A DNA stretch of 64,000 nucleotides, taken from contig JBOEFW010000060.1 of assembly GCA_050633105.1 (NCBI GenBank), forward strand, positions 18,259 through 82,258. Direction: 5' to 3'. This document shows, piece by piece, positions 26,614 through 35,649 of this stretch (position 1 is the first letter of the stretch; every line of letters starts with the position of its first letter). Under the pieces are notes generated by a model that was not told where the DNA came from, made no database searches, and was given only the letters and a program-made list of their open reading frames with translations. The position numbers and the translations under genes are program-made. The stretch is from Aureispira sp050633105. GTDB lineage: Bacteria; Bacteroidota; Bacteroidia; Chitinophagales; Saprospiraceae.

Positions 26614-27204
26614 ATGTTAGAAGAAAATAAAAGGAAACGATTTGTTTTTAGAGAAAATTACAACCGCCTTACTTCTAAAAAGAAGCAGCAGAAATACATA
26701 CAAGATCTTGGTCAAGCATTTAATGAAATATTAAAAGGTAAGTTTCTATACCAAGATACTAGAGATGGACAACTCTATGATTGTATGTTTATTGGAGAAA
26801 CACGATGGATGGCTCAAAACTTTGCGTTTGAAACCAATGGATTTTTAGGTGATGGTAGTTACCATTGGGAGGGAAGTATAAATGCTTGCCCTGATGGTTG
26901 GAGGTTGCCTACTGCATCAGATTTTAATCAACTAATTATAAAAGCGGAAGAGATTGTAGGGGAAGACCTAGATCCTTTAGAAAATTTTAGTTTTGAGGTG
27001 TTGGAAGTACTTGAAGAAAACCAACAGTTAGAATTCAATGCAGGTTCTGTGGATTATGGTTTTCCACGGAGTTATTTGCCTTTTTGGACGGCTGAGAAAG
27101 AGTATTTTTTCTTGTACGCAGGGCAAAATGAGATTGCTTATGGACTAGAAAAGCCCTATGATTTTGATGAAGGGGCATTTGTTCGTTATGTTCAAGATGT
27201 TTAA
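26614..27204 (+). CDS. FISUMP-domain protein
   Basis: I start at the ATG at 26614 (MLEENKRKRFVFRENY); the in-frame TTG at 26593 lies in the upstream terminator's T run. The Fibrobacter succinogenes major paralogous domain is clear: GQLYDCMFIGETRWMAQNFA, then SINACPDGWRLPTASDFNQL and PFWTAEKEYFF. FISUMP proteins are usually secreted or lipid-anchored, yet no signal peptide is seen here: the N-terminus is strongly basic and helical, so this one is probably cytosolic. The family is common in Bacteroidota and has no fixed enzymatic role. A signal peptide lost to a wrong start cannot be excluded. Confidence 0.8.
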   Translation: MLEENKRKRFVFRENYNRLTSKKKQQKYIQDLGQAFNEILKGKFLYQDTRDGQLYDCMFIGETRWMAQNFAFETNGFLGDGSYHWEGSINACPDGWRLPTASDFNQLIIKAEEIVGEDLDPLENFSFEVLEVLEENQQLEFNAGSVDYGFPRSYLPFWTAEKEYFFLYAGQNEIAYGLEKPYDFDEGAFVRYVQDV

Positions 27205-27331
27205 GGTGTAGGCTTTTGGAATAAAAAATGTATTCTTTTTTATTCTTGTTTATTTTTTTGTATTATGTAATGTGCTCTTAAATAAAGAAATTAAAGCGCT
27301 ATTATGTAACCTCTATAAAAACAAGAAAACC

Positions 27332-28183
27332 ATGAAACAACTCTGTACAATTTTGTCTCTATGTTTGGCTTTAACAAGTTATGGACAAGACCTTAAAAAT
27401 TTAGGAAAAACCTTTGTAATGAAGCAGAATTACAAGGCAAAAAAATGTGATGCAATTGGAGGCAATCAAATAAATTCATCTGATCCACTAGAACGGAAAT
27501 TTATAATTATTGTGGAGGCGATGATAGACAAAGGATATGTGATTAGTGTACCTAGTTTTACAGTGTCAACTAGAAAGAATTACTTAAATGAAACCTTTGT
27601 ACAAACCTCTGGAATTGCAGCAATTAAGGATGCTGAAGGGAATGTCAAAACGGCTGCAAAACCTGAAAAAAGAATTTACTTCTTTATACCCTTTACGGAT
27701 TTTAGTAAGGTCTGTGAGCGATCTTTAGCCCCCAATAGCTTCACTGCTGGAATTCCAACGCTTCCTGTCAAATTACGATTTGGTAATGGAGGAGAAGGAG
27801 AAGATCCACGTTATTTTCGTTTTGAAGGGAATGTAAGCCTTGGGTTATCAGCAGGCTGGAAACATTCTTTTGGTGAAGATAAAAAGTATGCTTTTAATCT
27901 TTTAGCTGGTTTTACGATTGCATCGGTTGAGGTAGATAGCGCAACAACAAGAGGTAGAGTGGCTTCTAAAACTGCTGCGGCCTCTTTTTCACCACATTTA
28001 GGGGTTGTTTTTGATGTGCAACGTTTCCAGTTTGGCCTTTATACAGGGTTTGACTTTTTATATGGAGAGCCCAATAAATATTGGGTGTATAGAAACCAAC
28101 CTTGGTTGGGAATAGGTATAGGATACAGTTTGTTTAAAACGGACAAGGATAATAGTAAAACACCCAATAATAAAGGGGAATAA
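27332..28183 (+). CDS. Putative outer-membrane beta-barrel protein, 283 aa
   Basis: The ATG at 27332 gives a signal peptide (MKQLCTILSLCLALTSYGQ); an in-frame ATG at 27272 would add 20 residues without one. The N-terminal half has few landmarks. The C-terminal 120 residues alternate hydrophobic and polar residues with short turns (GNVSLGLSAGWKHSFGED, AFNLLAGFTIASVEV, FGLYTGFDFLYG, WLGIGIGYSLF), the pattern of a small 8-strand outer-membrane barrel. Family not recognised. It stands apart from the upstream FISUMP gene (127-bp gap). Confidence 0.7.
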   Translation: MKQLCTILSLCLALTSYGQDLKNLGKTFVMKQNYKAKKCDAIGGNQINSSDPLERKFIIIVEAMIDKGYVISVPSFTVSTRKNYLNETFVQTSGIAAIKDAEGNVKTAAKPEKRIYFFIPFTDFSKVCERSLAPNSFTAGIPTLPVKLRFGNGGEGEDPRYFRFEGNVSLGLSAGWKHSFGEDKKYAFNLLAGFTIASVEVDSATTRGRVASKTAAASFSPHLGVVFDVQRFQFGLYTGFDFLYGEPNKYWVYRNQPWLGIGIGYSLFKTDKDNSKTPNNKGE

Positions 28184-28188
28184 CCTTT

Positions 28189-28225
28189 TTGGAGGAGTGC
28201 TATATTGCCGTTAGCGCTCCTCCAA
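28189..28225. terminator. Hairpin between convergent genes
   Basis: A 12-bp stem (28189-28200 with 28214-28225, one wobble) lies just after the barrel gene and before the convergent DUF2461 gene. No T run follows on the plus strand. Confidence 0.45.
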
Positions 28226-28281
28226 CCACTTGATTACAGTAAGAAAAGAACAAGGCTCAAAATTGTTAGCTTCTAAGCTTT

Positions 28282-28947
28282 CTACAAAATAGAAACCCCA
28301 TTACTATCCGTCGTCAAAACATCCGTCATATAATCGAAGAAAGGGCGAATGGCTAAGAAAGTCTCTGTCATTTGATCGGCAAAATCTGCCCGAATAACTT
28401 CTGAATCAGGAAAATGACGATAAGCGTAGAATTGTTTTTTGCGAATCCATTTAATATTGGGATGGGTTTTGTCAAAGCCTCTAGGGGCTGTTTTGACACC
28501 ATCGCCTAGAAGGGCACCATAATGCTGTACAAAAGTAGGATCTTGTACCACGTCCTCAATTGTTTGTACATCCATCTCAAATTCCTTGCGAATTCTTAAT
28601 AGATCATTCGCTTTAGGGCCATAAAAGCCGCCGCCTACTCTTGATAAACCTGGCTCAATATCAAAGGCATAACTCCCCCGTCTATCGGCTCCAAAACGTC
28701 GATAATACCCTCCTAAATACCCTTTGTAAGGCAGCTTGTTCTTAGAAAAACGCACATCTCTATAAATTCTAAACAACTTAGAGAATTCAATCTCATCAGT
28801 CGCTTCTAAATTGCGCTGTACTTGATGCATGATTGCTTCCACCTCCCGTTTTGCTTGTAGGTAAGCTGATTTATTAGCTTCAAACCAAGGGCGATGGTTG
28901 TTTTCTTTTAATTGTGCAAAAAAATCTAAGCTGGCTTGTGTGATCAT
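28282..28947 (-). CDS. DUF2461 (TIGR02453) family protein
   Basis: The 221-residue protein opens ASLDFFAQLKENNHRPWFEA and has RDVRFSKNKLPYKGYLGGYY and YAFDIEPGLSRVGGGFY, all signatures of DUF2461. The family is widespread in bacteria and fungi; its biochemical function is not known to me. Cytosolic and full length. It is monocistronic: divergent from the SPFH gene 211 bp upstream and convergent with the barrel gene. Confidence 0.93.
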   Translation of the reverse strand: MITQASLDFFAQLKENNHRPWFEANKSAYLQAKREVEAIMHQVQRNLEATDEIEFSKLFRIYRDVRFSKNKLPYKGYLGGYYRRFGADRRGSYAFDIEPGLSRVGGGFYGPKANDLLRIRKEFEMDVQTIEDVVQDPTFVQHYGALLGDGVKTAPRGFDKTHPNIKWIRKKQFYAYRHFPDSEVIRADFADQMTETFLAIRPFFDYMTDVLTTDSNGVSIL

Positions 28948-29158
28948 ATCATTACTTGGAAGGTGGGGAAAGAATTACCAGTAAAGATACAGTTCGTTGG
29001 CTATTTTGTTTAAGATAACTAGTCGATAATCTTCCTTCCTTCGTCTAGATTTGAATATAGAATGTGGAATCCAACCCAAAACAGGAATTTTTTGCTTAAA
29101 AATACCGTTATTAGACGCACACTATACGGAAACAGCTTAACTAACCAACAATCATACA

Positions 29159-29953
29159 ATGAGAATATTAACACTATTAATTAGCTCGATTTTTTTTATA
29201 AGCTCCTGTACTACTGTTCCCCCAGGGCATAAAGGAGTAAAAGTGTATTGGGGTGGAAAAACAGAAATGGATTATGTTTTACCCGAAGGCATGGAAATGG
29301 GAATCACTTGGCTTTGGAACCAATGTGTAGAGTACGATGTGCGTGAAAAAACATTGGTAGAGAAGTTTGTTTTTAACGATTCTCGAAACATGGAGACGCA
29401 AGTAGAGATTGCTTTGGATTATAACTTGAATCCCGATCAAGTGAACCTCATTCATACACGTATTACAGACATTGATACGAAAATTCTAAAGACACTCAAA
29501 TCAGCAGGAAAGGAAGTGGTGCCGCAATACACCGCGTCAGAATTGAACCTCAAAAAACGTCAAGAAGCAGAACAAGCCTTGCGCGAAATTATTGAAAAAG
29601 AATTGCCTGAGTTCTATGTAGAATTTGCTCGGGTACAAATCACGGATGTGGATATTCCGCAAGGATTGGCTAAAATTGCGGAAGAGACCGCCATCCAAGA
29701 AGGCCGTAATTCTTTGGCCTCTAAGAAAGAACTAGAGCAAACGAATTTGGCGAAAGCCCGTATTGCAGAAGCAAAAGGTAAGTACGATGCGGCACTTTTT
29801 GATGCTAAAACTAAAGATATTCTCTCTTCTCCTAAAATGTTAGAGCTGAAGAAACTAGAAATTGAAATGGAATGGGCGAAAAAAGGGATTAGTAAGTATG
29901 GTAGTAACAATGTTTTTGGTGCTGGAACAGCCGTTGTTAAAGGAATAAATTAA
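29159..29953 (+). CDS. SPFH/prohibitin-like lipoprotein
   Basis: A short signal with lipobox ISSC (Cys at residue 17) leads into an SPFH (band 7) domain: VPPGHKGVKVYWGG, the YPLEG-like DYVLPEGMEMG and YDVREKTLVE. It then has QVEIALDYNLNPDQV and the coiled-coil EEELPEF-like region ending with Ala/Lys/Glu-rich helices (LAKARIAEAKGKYDAAL). SPFH proteins form large membrane rings that organise proteases and membrane domains. Prohibitins normally use a transmembrane helix; here lipidation replaces it, implying periplasmic or outer-membrane placement. Length (264) is typical. No protease or NfeD partner is adjacent. Confidence 0.88.
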   Translation: MRILTLLISSIFFISSCTTVPPGHKGVKVYWGGKTEMDYVLPEGMEMGITWLWNQCVEYDVREKTLVEKFVFNDSRNMETQVEIALDYNLNPDQVNLIHTRITDIDTKILKTLKSAGKEVVPQYTASELNLKKRQEAEQALREIIEKELPEFYVEFARVQITDVDIPQGLAKIAEETAIQEGRNSLASKKELEQTNLAKARIAEAKGKYDAALFDAKTKDILSSPKMLELKKLEIEMEWAKKGISKYGSNNVFGAGTAVVKGIN

Positions 29954-29958
29954 AAACC

Positions 29959-30026
29959 TTTTTCTGTGGTAGAGCAAAGTGATCATTGGAATAGACTCTA
30001 AAGGTTAACGCTCTACCTCAGAAAAA
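29959..30026. promoter_or_regulatory. Near-perfect 17-bp inverted repeat flanking 34 bp
   Basis: Arms at 29959-29975 and 30010-30026 match except for one position. They sit between the SPFH stop and the 30041 start with no following T run, so a terminator, a leader stem-loop or a decayed element all remain possible. Confidence 0.5.
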
Positions 30027-30040
30027 TCACTAACAAGTAA

Positions 30041-30439
30041 ATGAGAACAAACCTCAATTATACCGATAAAGACTTAATTATAAAAGTACAACTGACACCA
30101 GGTGGCCCAGGTAGCCATGATTACAATTTGCAGATTATGGGTGATGGAAGTTATCTTTTTGCTAGTTATTATGCCGCATCTCACGAAAAAAAGATAGCAA
30201 CAGAAGATATTCAAGAAATATTGGAAGAAGCAAAACAGATCAACTTTATACAATTGACAGAAATTATTCCTCCTTTTGCTCCATACCCTATTGATGACGG
30301 GCAAGAAACCAATGTTGCTTTCTGGATAGATGGACAGCTTAGAAAAACAACATTTAGTGATGATAATTCAATGCCTACCGCTATTAGAACCTTAATTGAT
30401 AAGGTACTTGTACTAGCCCATTATTCTAAGGAATTATAG
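30041..30439 (+). CDS. Hypothetical cytosolic protein, 132 aa (DUF6438-like layout)
   Basis: The protein has no signal peptide. A beta strand (DYNLQIMGDGSYLFASYY), a helix (TEDIQEILEEAKQINFIQL) and paired strands (NVAFWIDGQLRKTTFSDD) follow in the order used by the DUF6438 family, a surface-strand plus helix fold. The Cys-x-x-x-Cys typical of that family is missing, so the link is weak. It runs 87 bp after the SPFH gene, and its stop overlaps the SWIM gene's stop by 6 bp in convergent orientation. Role unknown. Confidence 0.7.
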   Translation: MRTNLNYTDKDLIIKVQLTPGGPGSHDYNLQIMGDGSYLFASYYAASHEKKIATEDIQEILEEAKQINFIQLTEIIPPFAPYPIDDGQETNVAFWIDGQLRKTTFSDDNSMPTAIRTLIDKVLVLAHYSKEL

Positions 30440-31783
30440 ACCATTTGGTAAACCAAAGCTATCTAAACTACTTAAGGGACGAAAAGTGCGCCCATCCCAT
30501 TCTCCCATTAAGGTAATTGGATGCCCTCCACTCAAAGCCAGTATTTTCCATTGCGTTGTTGGATGCAAAACCACCAAAGGAATTTGTTGTTCCATTTGAT
30601 CGGTTAATAACAATTGTCCTTGTTCTGTCCATCGAGCAGAAATATCTTCTAGGAGCATTGGGAAACGCTGTAACCAAGGGTTTTTAGCAAGCGCTTTGCT
30701 GTAAGCAATCAAAGCGTCTTTGAAACTGCTACTAGGTAAAGGTTGAACCGCTGAAAAGTTGGAAAGCGGCTCTGCTTGTACCCAAGTAGCCCGTTGGGCA
30801 TAGGCAGGAGAGTAGTAAGCTAAGGTTCCACGCCAAACACTTCCTGTCCAATATTGTTGCTCATAACTGGTGGAACCAAATGCATAATCTAATAAAAGTG
30901 CTTGATGACCACTGCTCCAACCATGCAACCATACGCGTCTAAAATCACGCCCTTCTACATCTACATCTTCAAAACTCCCTAAAACAAGCCATTCATCTCG
31001 CTGTAAGCGGCCTTCTGCTACGACAGCGGCCTTGGTGGTGTTTTTGCCTAATCGGGCAAACAAGGCATGTTGTAAAGCGGTTGAGAGTTGTTCGCGTTGC
31101 TTAAAAGCCTCTACCCAACTGTAAAGCGTCCCTAAACGCGCAACAACAGCTTCTGACCAATCGCGTTGAGCATTCATGATCCGTTGGGTGTCTTTGAGAT
31201 AAACACCAATACTGGGTAATTTTGCATCCACCATTTTAGCGGCAGCAGCATTCCAAAAAGTCGCTTTGTGGGCATCGGTATTCGCAATTCCTTGACGCAC
31301 GATGTCTTGTAGCCATTGTTCCAATTCTAAAATGCCACTTTCCATTAAGATAAGGCGCTGTTGCCAGCGTTTTTCCTTCGCTTTTTCGGCTTTTTCAGCG
31401 GCTTCCTGACTTTTGCTGGAGGCAGGGGTTTTGGCGGTGTGCTCTTCGGGAGTGCTAGGAAAATGCTTCGCCAACCAATTCGCGACTTCCTGAGGGGGAG
31501 CTTGGTGTTTGAACACGGCACTACTATTCGCATACAAAAATAAGAGACCTAAACAGTGTTTACAGGGCAATTGTCGGACAGGACAACTGCACTTAAATTT
31601 AGGGCCTTTGAGATTGATTTGTACTTGATAAGGTTGAGCACCAGAGCCTTTGCATTCGCCCCATATAGCTTCATAATTGGTGGCTAATATTGGCCACTTA
31701 GAAGAATTGGCCAACATTCTTCCTCGACGTTCGGTAGAATCATTGGGCGCTAATACCCGTATCTTATCATCTGTCCATTGCAT
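30434..31783 (-). CDS. SWIM zinc-finger protein
   Basis: The 449-residue protein holds a SWIM zinc finger near the N-terminus (C65-x-C67 and C74-x-H76 within FKCSCPVRQLPCKHCLGLLF). The domain binds zinc and mediates DNA or protein contacts. An Ala/Lys/Glu-rich helical segment follows (residues about 115-145). The C-terminal half (RLQRDEWLVLGSFEDVDVEG to WDGRTFRPL) is conserved among bacterial SWIM proteins, often found beside VWA/MoxR-type AAA ATPase genes; none is nearby here. Function is unknown; a template-binding or assembly role is inferred. Confidence 0.88.
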   Translation of the reverse strand: MQWTDDKIRVLAPNDSTERRGRMLANSSKWPILATNYEAIWGECKGSGAQPYQVQINLKGPKFKCSCPVRQLPCKHCLGLLFLYANSSAVFKHQAPPQEVANWLAKHFPSTPEEHTAKTPASSKSQEAAEKAEKAKEKRWQQRLILMESGILELEQWLQDIVRQGIANTDAHKATFWNAAAAKMVDAKLPSIGVYLKDTQRIMNAQRDWSEAVVARLGTLYSWVEAFKQREQLSTALQHALFARLGKNTTKAAVVAEGRLQRDEWLVLGSFEDVDVEGRDFRRVWLHGWSSGHQALLLDYAFGSTSYEQQYWTGSVWRGTLAYYSPAYAQRATWVQAEPLSNFSAVQPLPSSSFKDALIAYSKALAKNPWLQRFPMLLEDISARWTEQGQLLLTDQMEQQIPLVVLHPTTQWKILALSGGHPITLMGEWDGRTFRPLSSLDSFGLPNGL

Positions 31784-31850
31784 AGCCTAAAATCTAATTG
31801 AAGTTATTAAAAGCCCCGTCCTATAGGATGAATTGGAGTTGGGGATGAAA

Positions 31851-32687
31851 TTACAAAATTAGTCCCATTTCATACTGCTGTAAGGTACATTCAAAGCCTA
31901 ATTTTTCTAAAAAAGCCTTAAAGTCCATTCTAGCATGTTCTACATTAATCATAGAAAGTCCTGGAAAAAAGGCAGCAGCGCGCCCTATTAATAGGCGTCC
32001 AATGCCTTTTCTTCGATGCGCAGGCTCTACATACAATTGTAGAATTCTGCCTGTTGTTTTATAAACAATTAGAGACGCTATCAAGGCACCTTGTTCTTCC
32101 ACTAAGAATTGTATAATAGAATCTTGGTAACAGTTGATCGCGTGAAAACTGTTTTGCCAAGTTGGTGTTTTATCTTGGATATATTGAGGCAACAGCCAGC
32201 AATGGTCTCCTGTTCGTTGTTGGACTCGGTTAGGAGCGGTATCAGGTATGGGGGCATTTTGTTGGTAACAGTCTAATAAACGCAAGCGCTTAAAACCAAC
32301 CTGTTCATAAACTTTTTGAGCAGGGATGTTTTCTTTGATAACTTCTAGAATAGAATAATCAACTCCTGTTGTTCTCAAAATAGGAAGAATATATTGGTAC
32401 ATTTTTTTGGTCAATTGCTGTCCTCGGAACACTTCTAAGACGCCTGTCCCCGCATTATAAACCGTGAGTTGCCCTTGATGAGGCGCCAGCCCATGCAGAA
32501 TAAAACCAACCAAGCGACCTTGCTCAAAGGCGCCAACAGAAAACTCTAAAACAACGTGGTCCACCTTTAATTTAAAGGAAAACTGTTGTAGGGTGAGTTG
32601 TATAGGAATGAAATATTGGGCAAAAGCGGCATTAAAGACAGTCAATAATTCCTCTGTTGCAATGCCTTGTAACGTTTTGATTTCCAC
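31851..32687 (-). CDS. Tandem GNAT-domain acetyltransferase
   Basis: The protein has two GNAT folds, N-terminal (residues about 1-135, GRLVGFILHGLAPHQG... VYEQVGFKRL) and C-terminal (about 165-278, ILQLYVEPAHRRKGIGRLLI with the acetyl-CoA-binding RRKGIG loop). The C-terminal domain looks catalytically competent; in the N-terminal half the acetyl-CoA loop (EVFRGQQLTKKMY) is divergent. The substrate is not evident. The best start is a GTG at 32687, as there is no in-frame ATG between the upstream LptE stop and the domain. The 27-bp gap suggests a two-gene operon with lptE. Confidence 0.85.
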   Translation of the reverse strand: MEIKTLQGIATEELLTVFNAAFAQYFIPIQLTLQQFSFKLKVDHVVLEFSVGAFEQGRLVGFILHGLAPHQGQLTVYNAGTGVLEVFRGQQLTKKMYQYILPILRTTGVDYSILEVIKENIPAQKVYEQVGFKRLRLLDCYQQNAPIPDTAPNRVQQRTGDHCWLLPQYIQDKTPTWQNSFHAINCYQDSIIQFLVEEQGALIASLIVYKTTGRILQLYVEPAHRRKGIGRLLIGRAAAFFPGLSMINVEHARMDFKAFLEKLGFECTLQQYEMGLIL

Positions 32688-32714
32688 GATTAGAACAGTT
32701 CGCTGTGTAATAGA

Positions 32715-33230
32715 TTACCAACCTGAAAAGGCCTTATTAAATACATCATCCATAATTTGATCATAGATTTCTGTGATGAGTTGCTCCTCTACACTCGAGA
32801 GTTCTTGATCTGCCGAGAAGTTGGCAAACCGAGAAAAGGTTTGTACCCAATCTTTACTGCCATCTTTGATGGGTGGGTTTTTGTATTGAATACTAATTTG
32901 AATAGAAAGACGCTGTAAGGCAACGGTTTGATTGGCTTGTGGGGCCAAGGCTTCAATGGCGTACCCAACAACATCTCCAGAAAATAGAACATCTCCATCG
33001 CGTGGTTCATTGACATAAGCCAATTTAGTATTATTGAGAATACGCGTTTTGAGTTGTTCAGAAAATTGTTGTCCAATAATCGGAGAAGCATTGGCTGCTT
33101 TGACACCAAATTGGTCAATGTTAAAGGTCTTTAGAACATCGTAATCAATACTTCGATTAATAAGACTAACCGTGCAACTTTGTGTTAAAAACAAACAGAG
33201 AAGTGTCGTTAAAATTGTATATTTTGCCAT
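32715..33230 (-). CDS. lptE: LptE-family LPS-assembly lipoprotein
   Basis: Bacteroidota LptE plugs the LptD barrel that inserts lipopolysaccharide in the outer leaflet. A lipobox ending TQSC (Cys at residue 19) precedes a small alpha/beta domain. Family features are KTFNIDQFGVKAANASPI (strand plus loop), EQLKTRILNNTKLAYVN, the DVLFSGDVVGYAIEAL strand and RLSIQISIQYKNPP. Length (171) matches the family. It is probably co-transcribed with the downstream GNAT gene. The call rests on pattern similarity, as LptE proteins diverge strongly between phyla. Confidence 0.8.
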   Translation of the reverse strand: MAKYTILTTLLCLFLTQSCTVSLINRSIDYDVLKTFNIDQFGVKAANASPIIGQQFSEQLKTRILNNTKLAYVNEPRDGDVLFSGDVVGYAIEALAPQANQTVALQRLSIQISIQYKNPPIKDGSKDWVQTFSRFANFSADQELSSVEEQLITEIYDQIMDDVFNKAFSGW

Positions 33231-33391
33231 AGTTAAATTGATTCTGATAAACGAGGTAGGATTTAAGTAGTTGACGAATAGTATACGAAAAAGGTTGAAG
33301 AGTGGACTGGAATTATGTTTAAAATAACTTCCTAATCACTTTTTCAGAGGATCAACAGCGGCCTCAAAAAAGTTCTACTAATAATAGTAAT

Positions 33392-34165
33392 ATGACACTC
33401 CAAATAACACTGCTCCAAGAAGATTTGCACTGGGAAAATCCTAGTGCTAATGTAGCATTATTTAGCGAAAAAATAGCGGCTTTGCCAGCCACAGATCTTA
33501 TTATTCTGCCTGAAATGTTTTCTACTGGATTCTCTATGAATGTAGTGAATTTGGCAGAACCAGCGGAAAACAGCCCTACGTTAGAATGGATGAAGGAACA
33601 GGCCCAACAAACACAAGCCGCAATTACGGGAAGTATTATCATTCAAGAAGGAGACCAGTACTATAACCGTCTTTATTGGGTGACGCCTAAAGGTATTGTG
33701 CAGCATTATGATAAAAAGCATCTCTTTAAGATGGCGAAGGAACATGATCATTATAGCTCAGGAATGGAGCGCTTAATTGTAGAGTATAAAGGTTGGCGAA
33801 TCGCGCCATTTATTTGTTATGATTTGCGTTTTCCTGTTTGGAGTAGAAATGTTCCTGTGCCCTATGATTTGGCTATTTATGTGGCCAATTGGCCAGCCAA
33901 ACGAGCACACCATTGGAGAAGTTTGTTGATGGCTAGAGCGATAGAGAATCAGGCTTATGTAGCTGCTGTCAATGTTGTGGGAGTAGATGGGAAGGGCTTT
34001 GAATATGCAGGTGATTCTTCCATTATTGATCCTGTAGGAACTTTATTATCTTATCAAGCGCACCAAACAGGGGTATTGACAGCAACGTTAACGAAGGAGC
34101 ATTTGACCAACTTGCGTCAACGTTTTCCTTTTTTACAAGATCAAGATCGTTTTCACTTGTTATAA
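33392..34165 (+). CDS. Omega-amidase / nitrilase-family carbon-nitrogen hydrolase
   Basis: The 257-residue single-domain nitrilase has a complete Glu-Lys-Cys triad: E41 in LPEMFSTGF, K108 in HYDKKHLF and C142 in ICYDLRFPVW. The context matches YafV/NIT2 omega-amidases, which hydrolyse alpha-ketoglutaramate or alpha-ketosuccinamate in methionine-salvage repair; the precise substrate is inferred. The start MTLQITLLQEDLHWENP is typical. It is monocistronic and cytosolic. The alternative is a general C-N hydrolase, but the DKKHLFKMAKEHDHY region favours omega-amidase. Confidence 0.88.
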   Translation: MTLQITLLQEDLHWENPSANVALFSEKIAALPATDLIILPEMFSTGFSMNVVNLAEPAENSPTLEWMKEQAQQTQAAITGSIIIQEGDQYYNRLYWVTPKGIVQHYDKKHLFKMAKEHDHYSSGMERLIVEYKGWRIAPFICYDLRFPVWSRNVPVPYDLAIYVANWPAKRAHHWRSLLMARAIENQAYVAAVNVVGVDGKGFEYAGDSSIIDPVGTLLSYQAHQTGVLTATLTKEHLTNLRQRFPFLQDQDRFHLL

Positions 34166-34167
34166 GA

Positions 34168-34209
34168 CAACAGCCCCTTTAGTAACTTATTATCATAAAG
34201 GGGCTGTTG
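34168..34209. terminator. Bidirectional hairpin between convergent genes
   Basis: A perfect 14-bp stem (34168-34181 with 34196-34209) lies between the omega-amidase gene (plus) and the YceI fusion gene (minus). No T run is visible on either strand. Confidence 0.55.
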
Positions 34210-34227
34210 CGTTATAACAATCCTATT

Positions 34228-35649
34228 CTAGTCAGTGGTAGAGGAGGGGCGTACCAAAAAATTGGCTTGAAATAAGAGTTGATTGTTCGCTTCCGCTGGT
34301 CCATCAGGACCTTCTATTTTATAATTTCCTAATAGATCTTCGGCTGTGAATTGGGTGCTGATTTGCATCACTAATCCACCATCATCGTTAATCCAAGGCT
34401 CAAATTTTGTATTGGCAATGACCGTGCTTGTTCTACCAAGAATAGATAATTCTGCTTCTACTTGCGCAATGGTTAAACGCCCTAATTGTAAATTTAAATC
34501 ATTTCCTAAAATTCGTTGGAAAGTGAGTGTTGCTTTGGGGTGTTCTTCTACCAATAACAAACTGCCTTTGACATAACTATCTAATTCTGCTTGACCCATT
34601 TGCAACGAATTAACATCGACAGTGAAAGTCCCTTTGGCATCTTTTAAACTTTTAGGATCCTTAAGATGGATGCTGCCTGTTGCTTTTTTTAATTCTCCTC
34701 CATAATGACGCAAAGGTGCTGGGAAATTAAAGGTTAAGAGTGGTACTCCCTCTGTAATAGGGCCATGAAACTCCCAACTTTTGGGGAGGTCAACATGAGT
34801 TGTTAACACTTTATGGTTACGTTTAGGAGCTTGGAGTTTTGTCAAGGGGAGTTTCTTCCAAGGTGTTAATTTAATTTTTTTGCTTAGAAAATTCATGGCA
34901 TCACCTGCTTCCGAATGAACCAATTGCTGTTCTAATTCCGCCAATAGTTGTTTGCCCGCTTTTGCAAAGGCCTCTTCTAAGGAATTGCCTACGACAGGCG
35001 TTTCATATTGTTGATAAATGGGCGTATGACAGTCATAATGGGCATACAACTCTGAACTGACATAAACTTTTCCATCGTCAGCAATGTAAGGGTAGAAATT
35101 CATATAGAGCATTTCATCCCCATCTACGACAGGATAACTGCTGTTGTAAGACCATTGATAGAGTCCTTTTTGGAGACCAACCAAGGCTTGTTCTGCGGCT
35201 TTTTCTAGATCAAGCCCTGTTGTATTGCCTGTAGGAGCAGTAATTTTGGGCTTGAGTAACAAAGCAGCTCTGGGGTGCGTTTTTACAAAAACATCTTTTT
35301 CTTTGTAATCAATGGCTGCTTCAGGCAAATGACGCACGGTACGAATAAAATTGAGTAATCTCTGGTGGGTGGTATATCGGCCTTTATAAACTTTTCTGCC
35401 TAAGTGGTTGCGATAGACTAGAAATGGGGTAAAACCAACCTCTTTTGGAGCACCAAATTGAGAAACATCCAATTCTTGAACCTTGATTCCTTGCTCTTTG
35501 AGTAAGGCTTTTAAGGTTTTTAGATTGTTTTTAGTAAATTCGCTTTGTTGTTCCGATTGAACAAAAATAAGCAACTCTTCTTCTATGGTTTGTTGGGCAT
35601 TGGTCGAAAAACCAAGTAAGAGCAGCAAGAAAATAGTATATTTTGCCAT
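34228..35649 (-). CDS. Exported thioredoxin-like/YceI fusion protein
   Basis: A signal peptide (MAKYTIFLLLLLGFSTNAQQ) is followed by an N-terminal region (about 25-115; ELLIFVQSEQQSEFT, VGFTPFLVYRNHLGRKVYKG) resembling a thioredoxin-like fold without a CxxC. The C-terminal 170 residues look like a YceI domain (LLTFNFPAPLRHYGG, GTFTVDVNSLQMGQAELDSY, EEHPKATLTFQRI, LSILGRTSTVIANTKFEP). YceI proteins are periplasmic lipocalin-like carriers of isoprenoid or fatty-acyl ligands. The fusion with an N-terminal half is unusual (single YceI proteins are about 190 aa), and the family of that half is not recognised. Confidence 0.75.
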   Translation of the reverse strand: MAKYTIFLLLLLGFSTNAQQTIEEELLIFVQSEQQSEFTKNNLKTLKALLKEQGIKVQELDVSQFGAPKEVGFTPFLVYRNHLGRKVYKGRYTTHQRLLNFIRTVRHLPEAAIDYKEKDVFVKTHPRAALLLKPKITAPTGNTTGLDLEKAAEQALVGLQKGLYQWSYNSSYPVVDGDEMLYMNFYPYIADDGKVYVSSELYAHYDCHTPIYQQYETPVVGNSLEEAFAKAGKQLLAELEQQLVHSEAGDAMNFLSKKIKLTPWKKLPLTKLQAPKRNHKVLTTHVDLPKSWEFHGPITEGVPLLTFNFPAPLRHYGGELKKATGSIHLKDPKSLKDAKGTFTVDVNSLQMGQAELDSYVKGSLLLVEEHPKATLTFQRILGNDLNLQLGRLTIAQVEAELSILGRTSTVIANTKFEPWINDDGGLVMQISTQFTAEDLLGNYKIEGPDGPAEANNQLLFQANFLVRPSSTTD

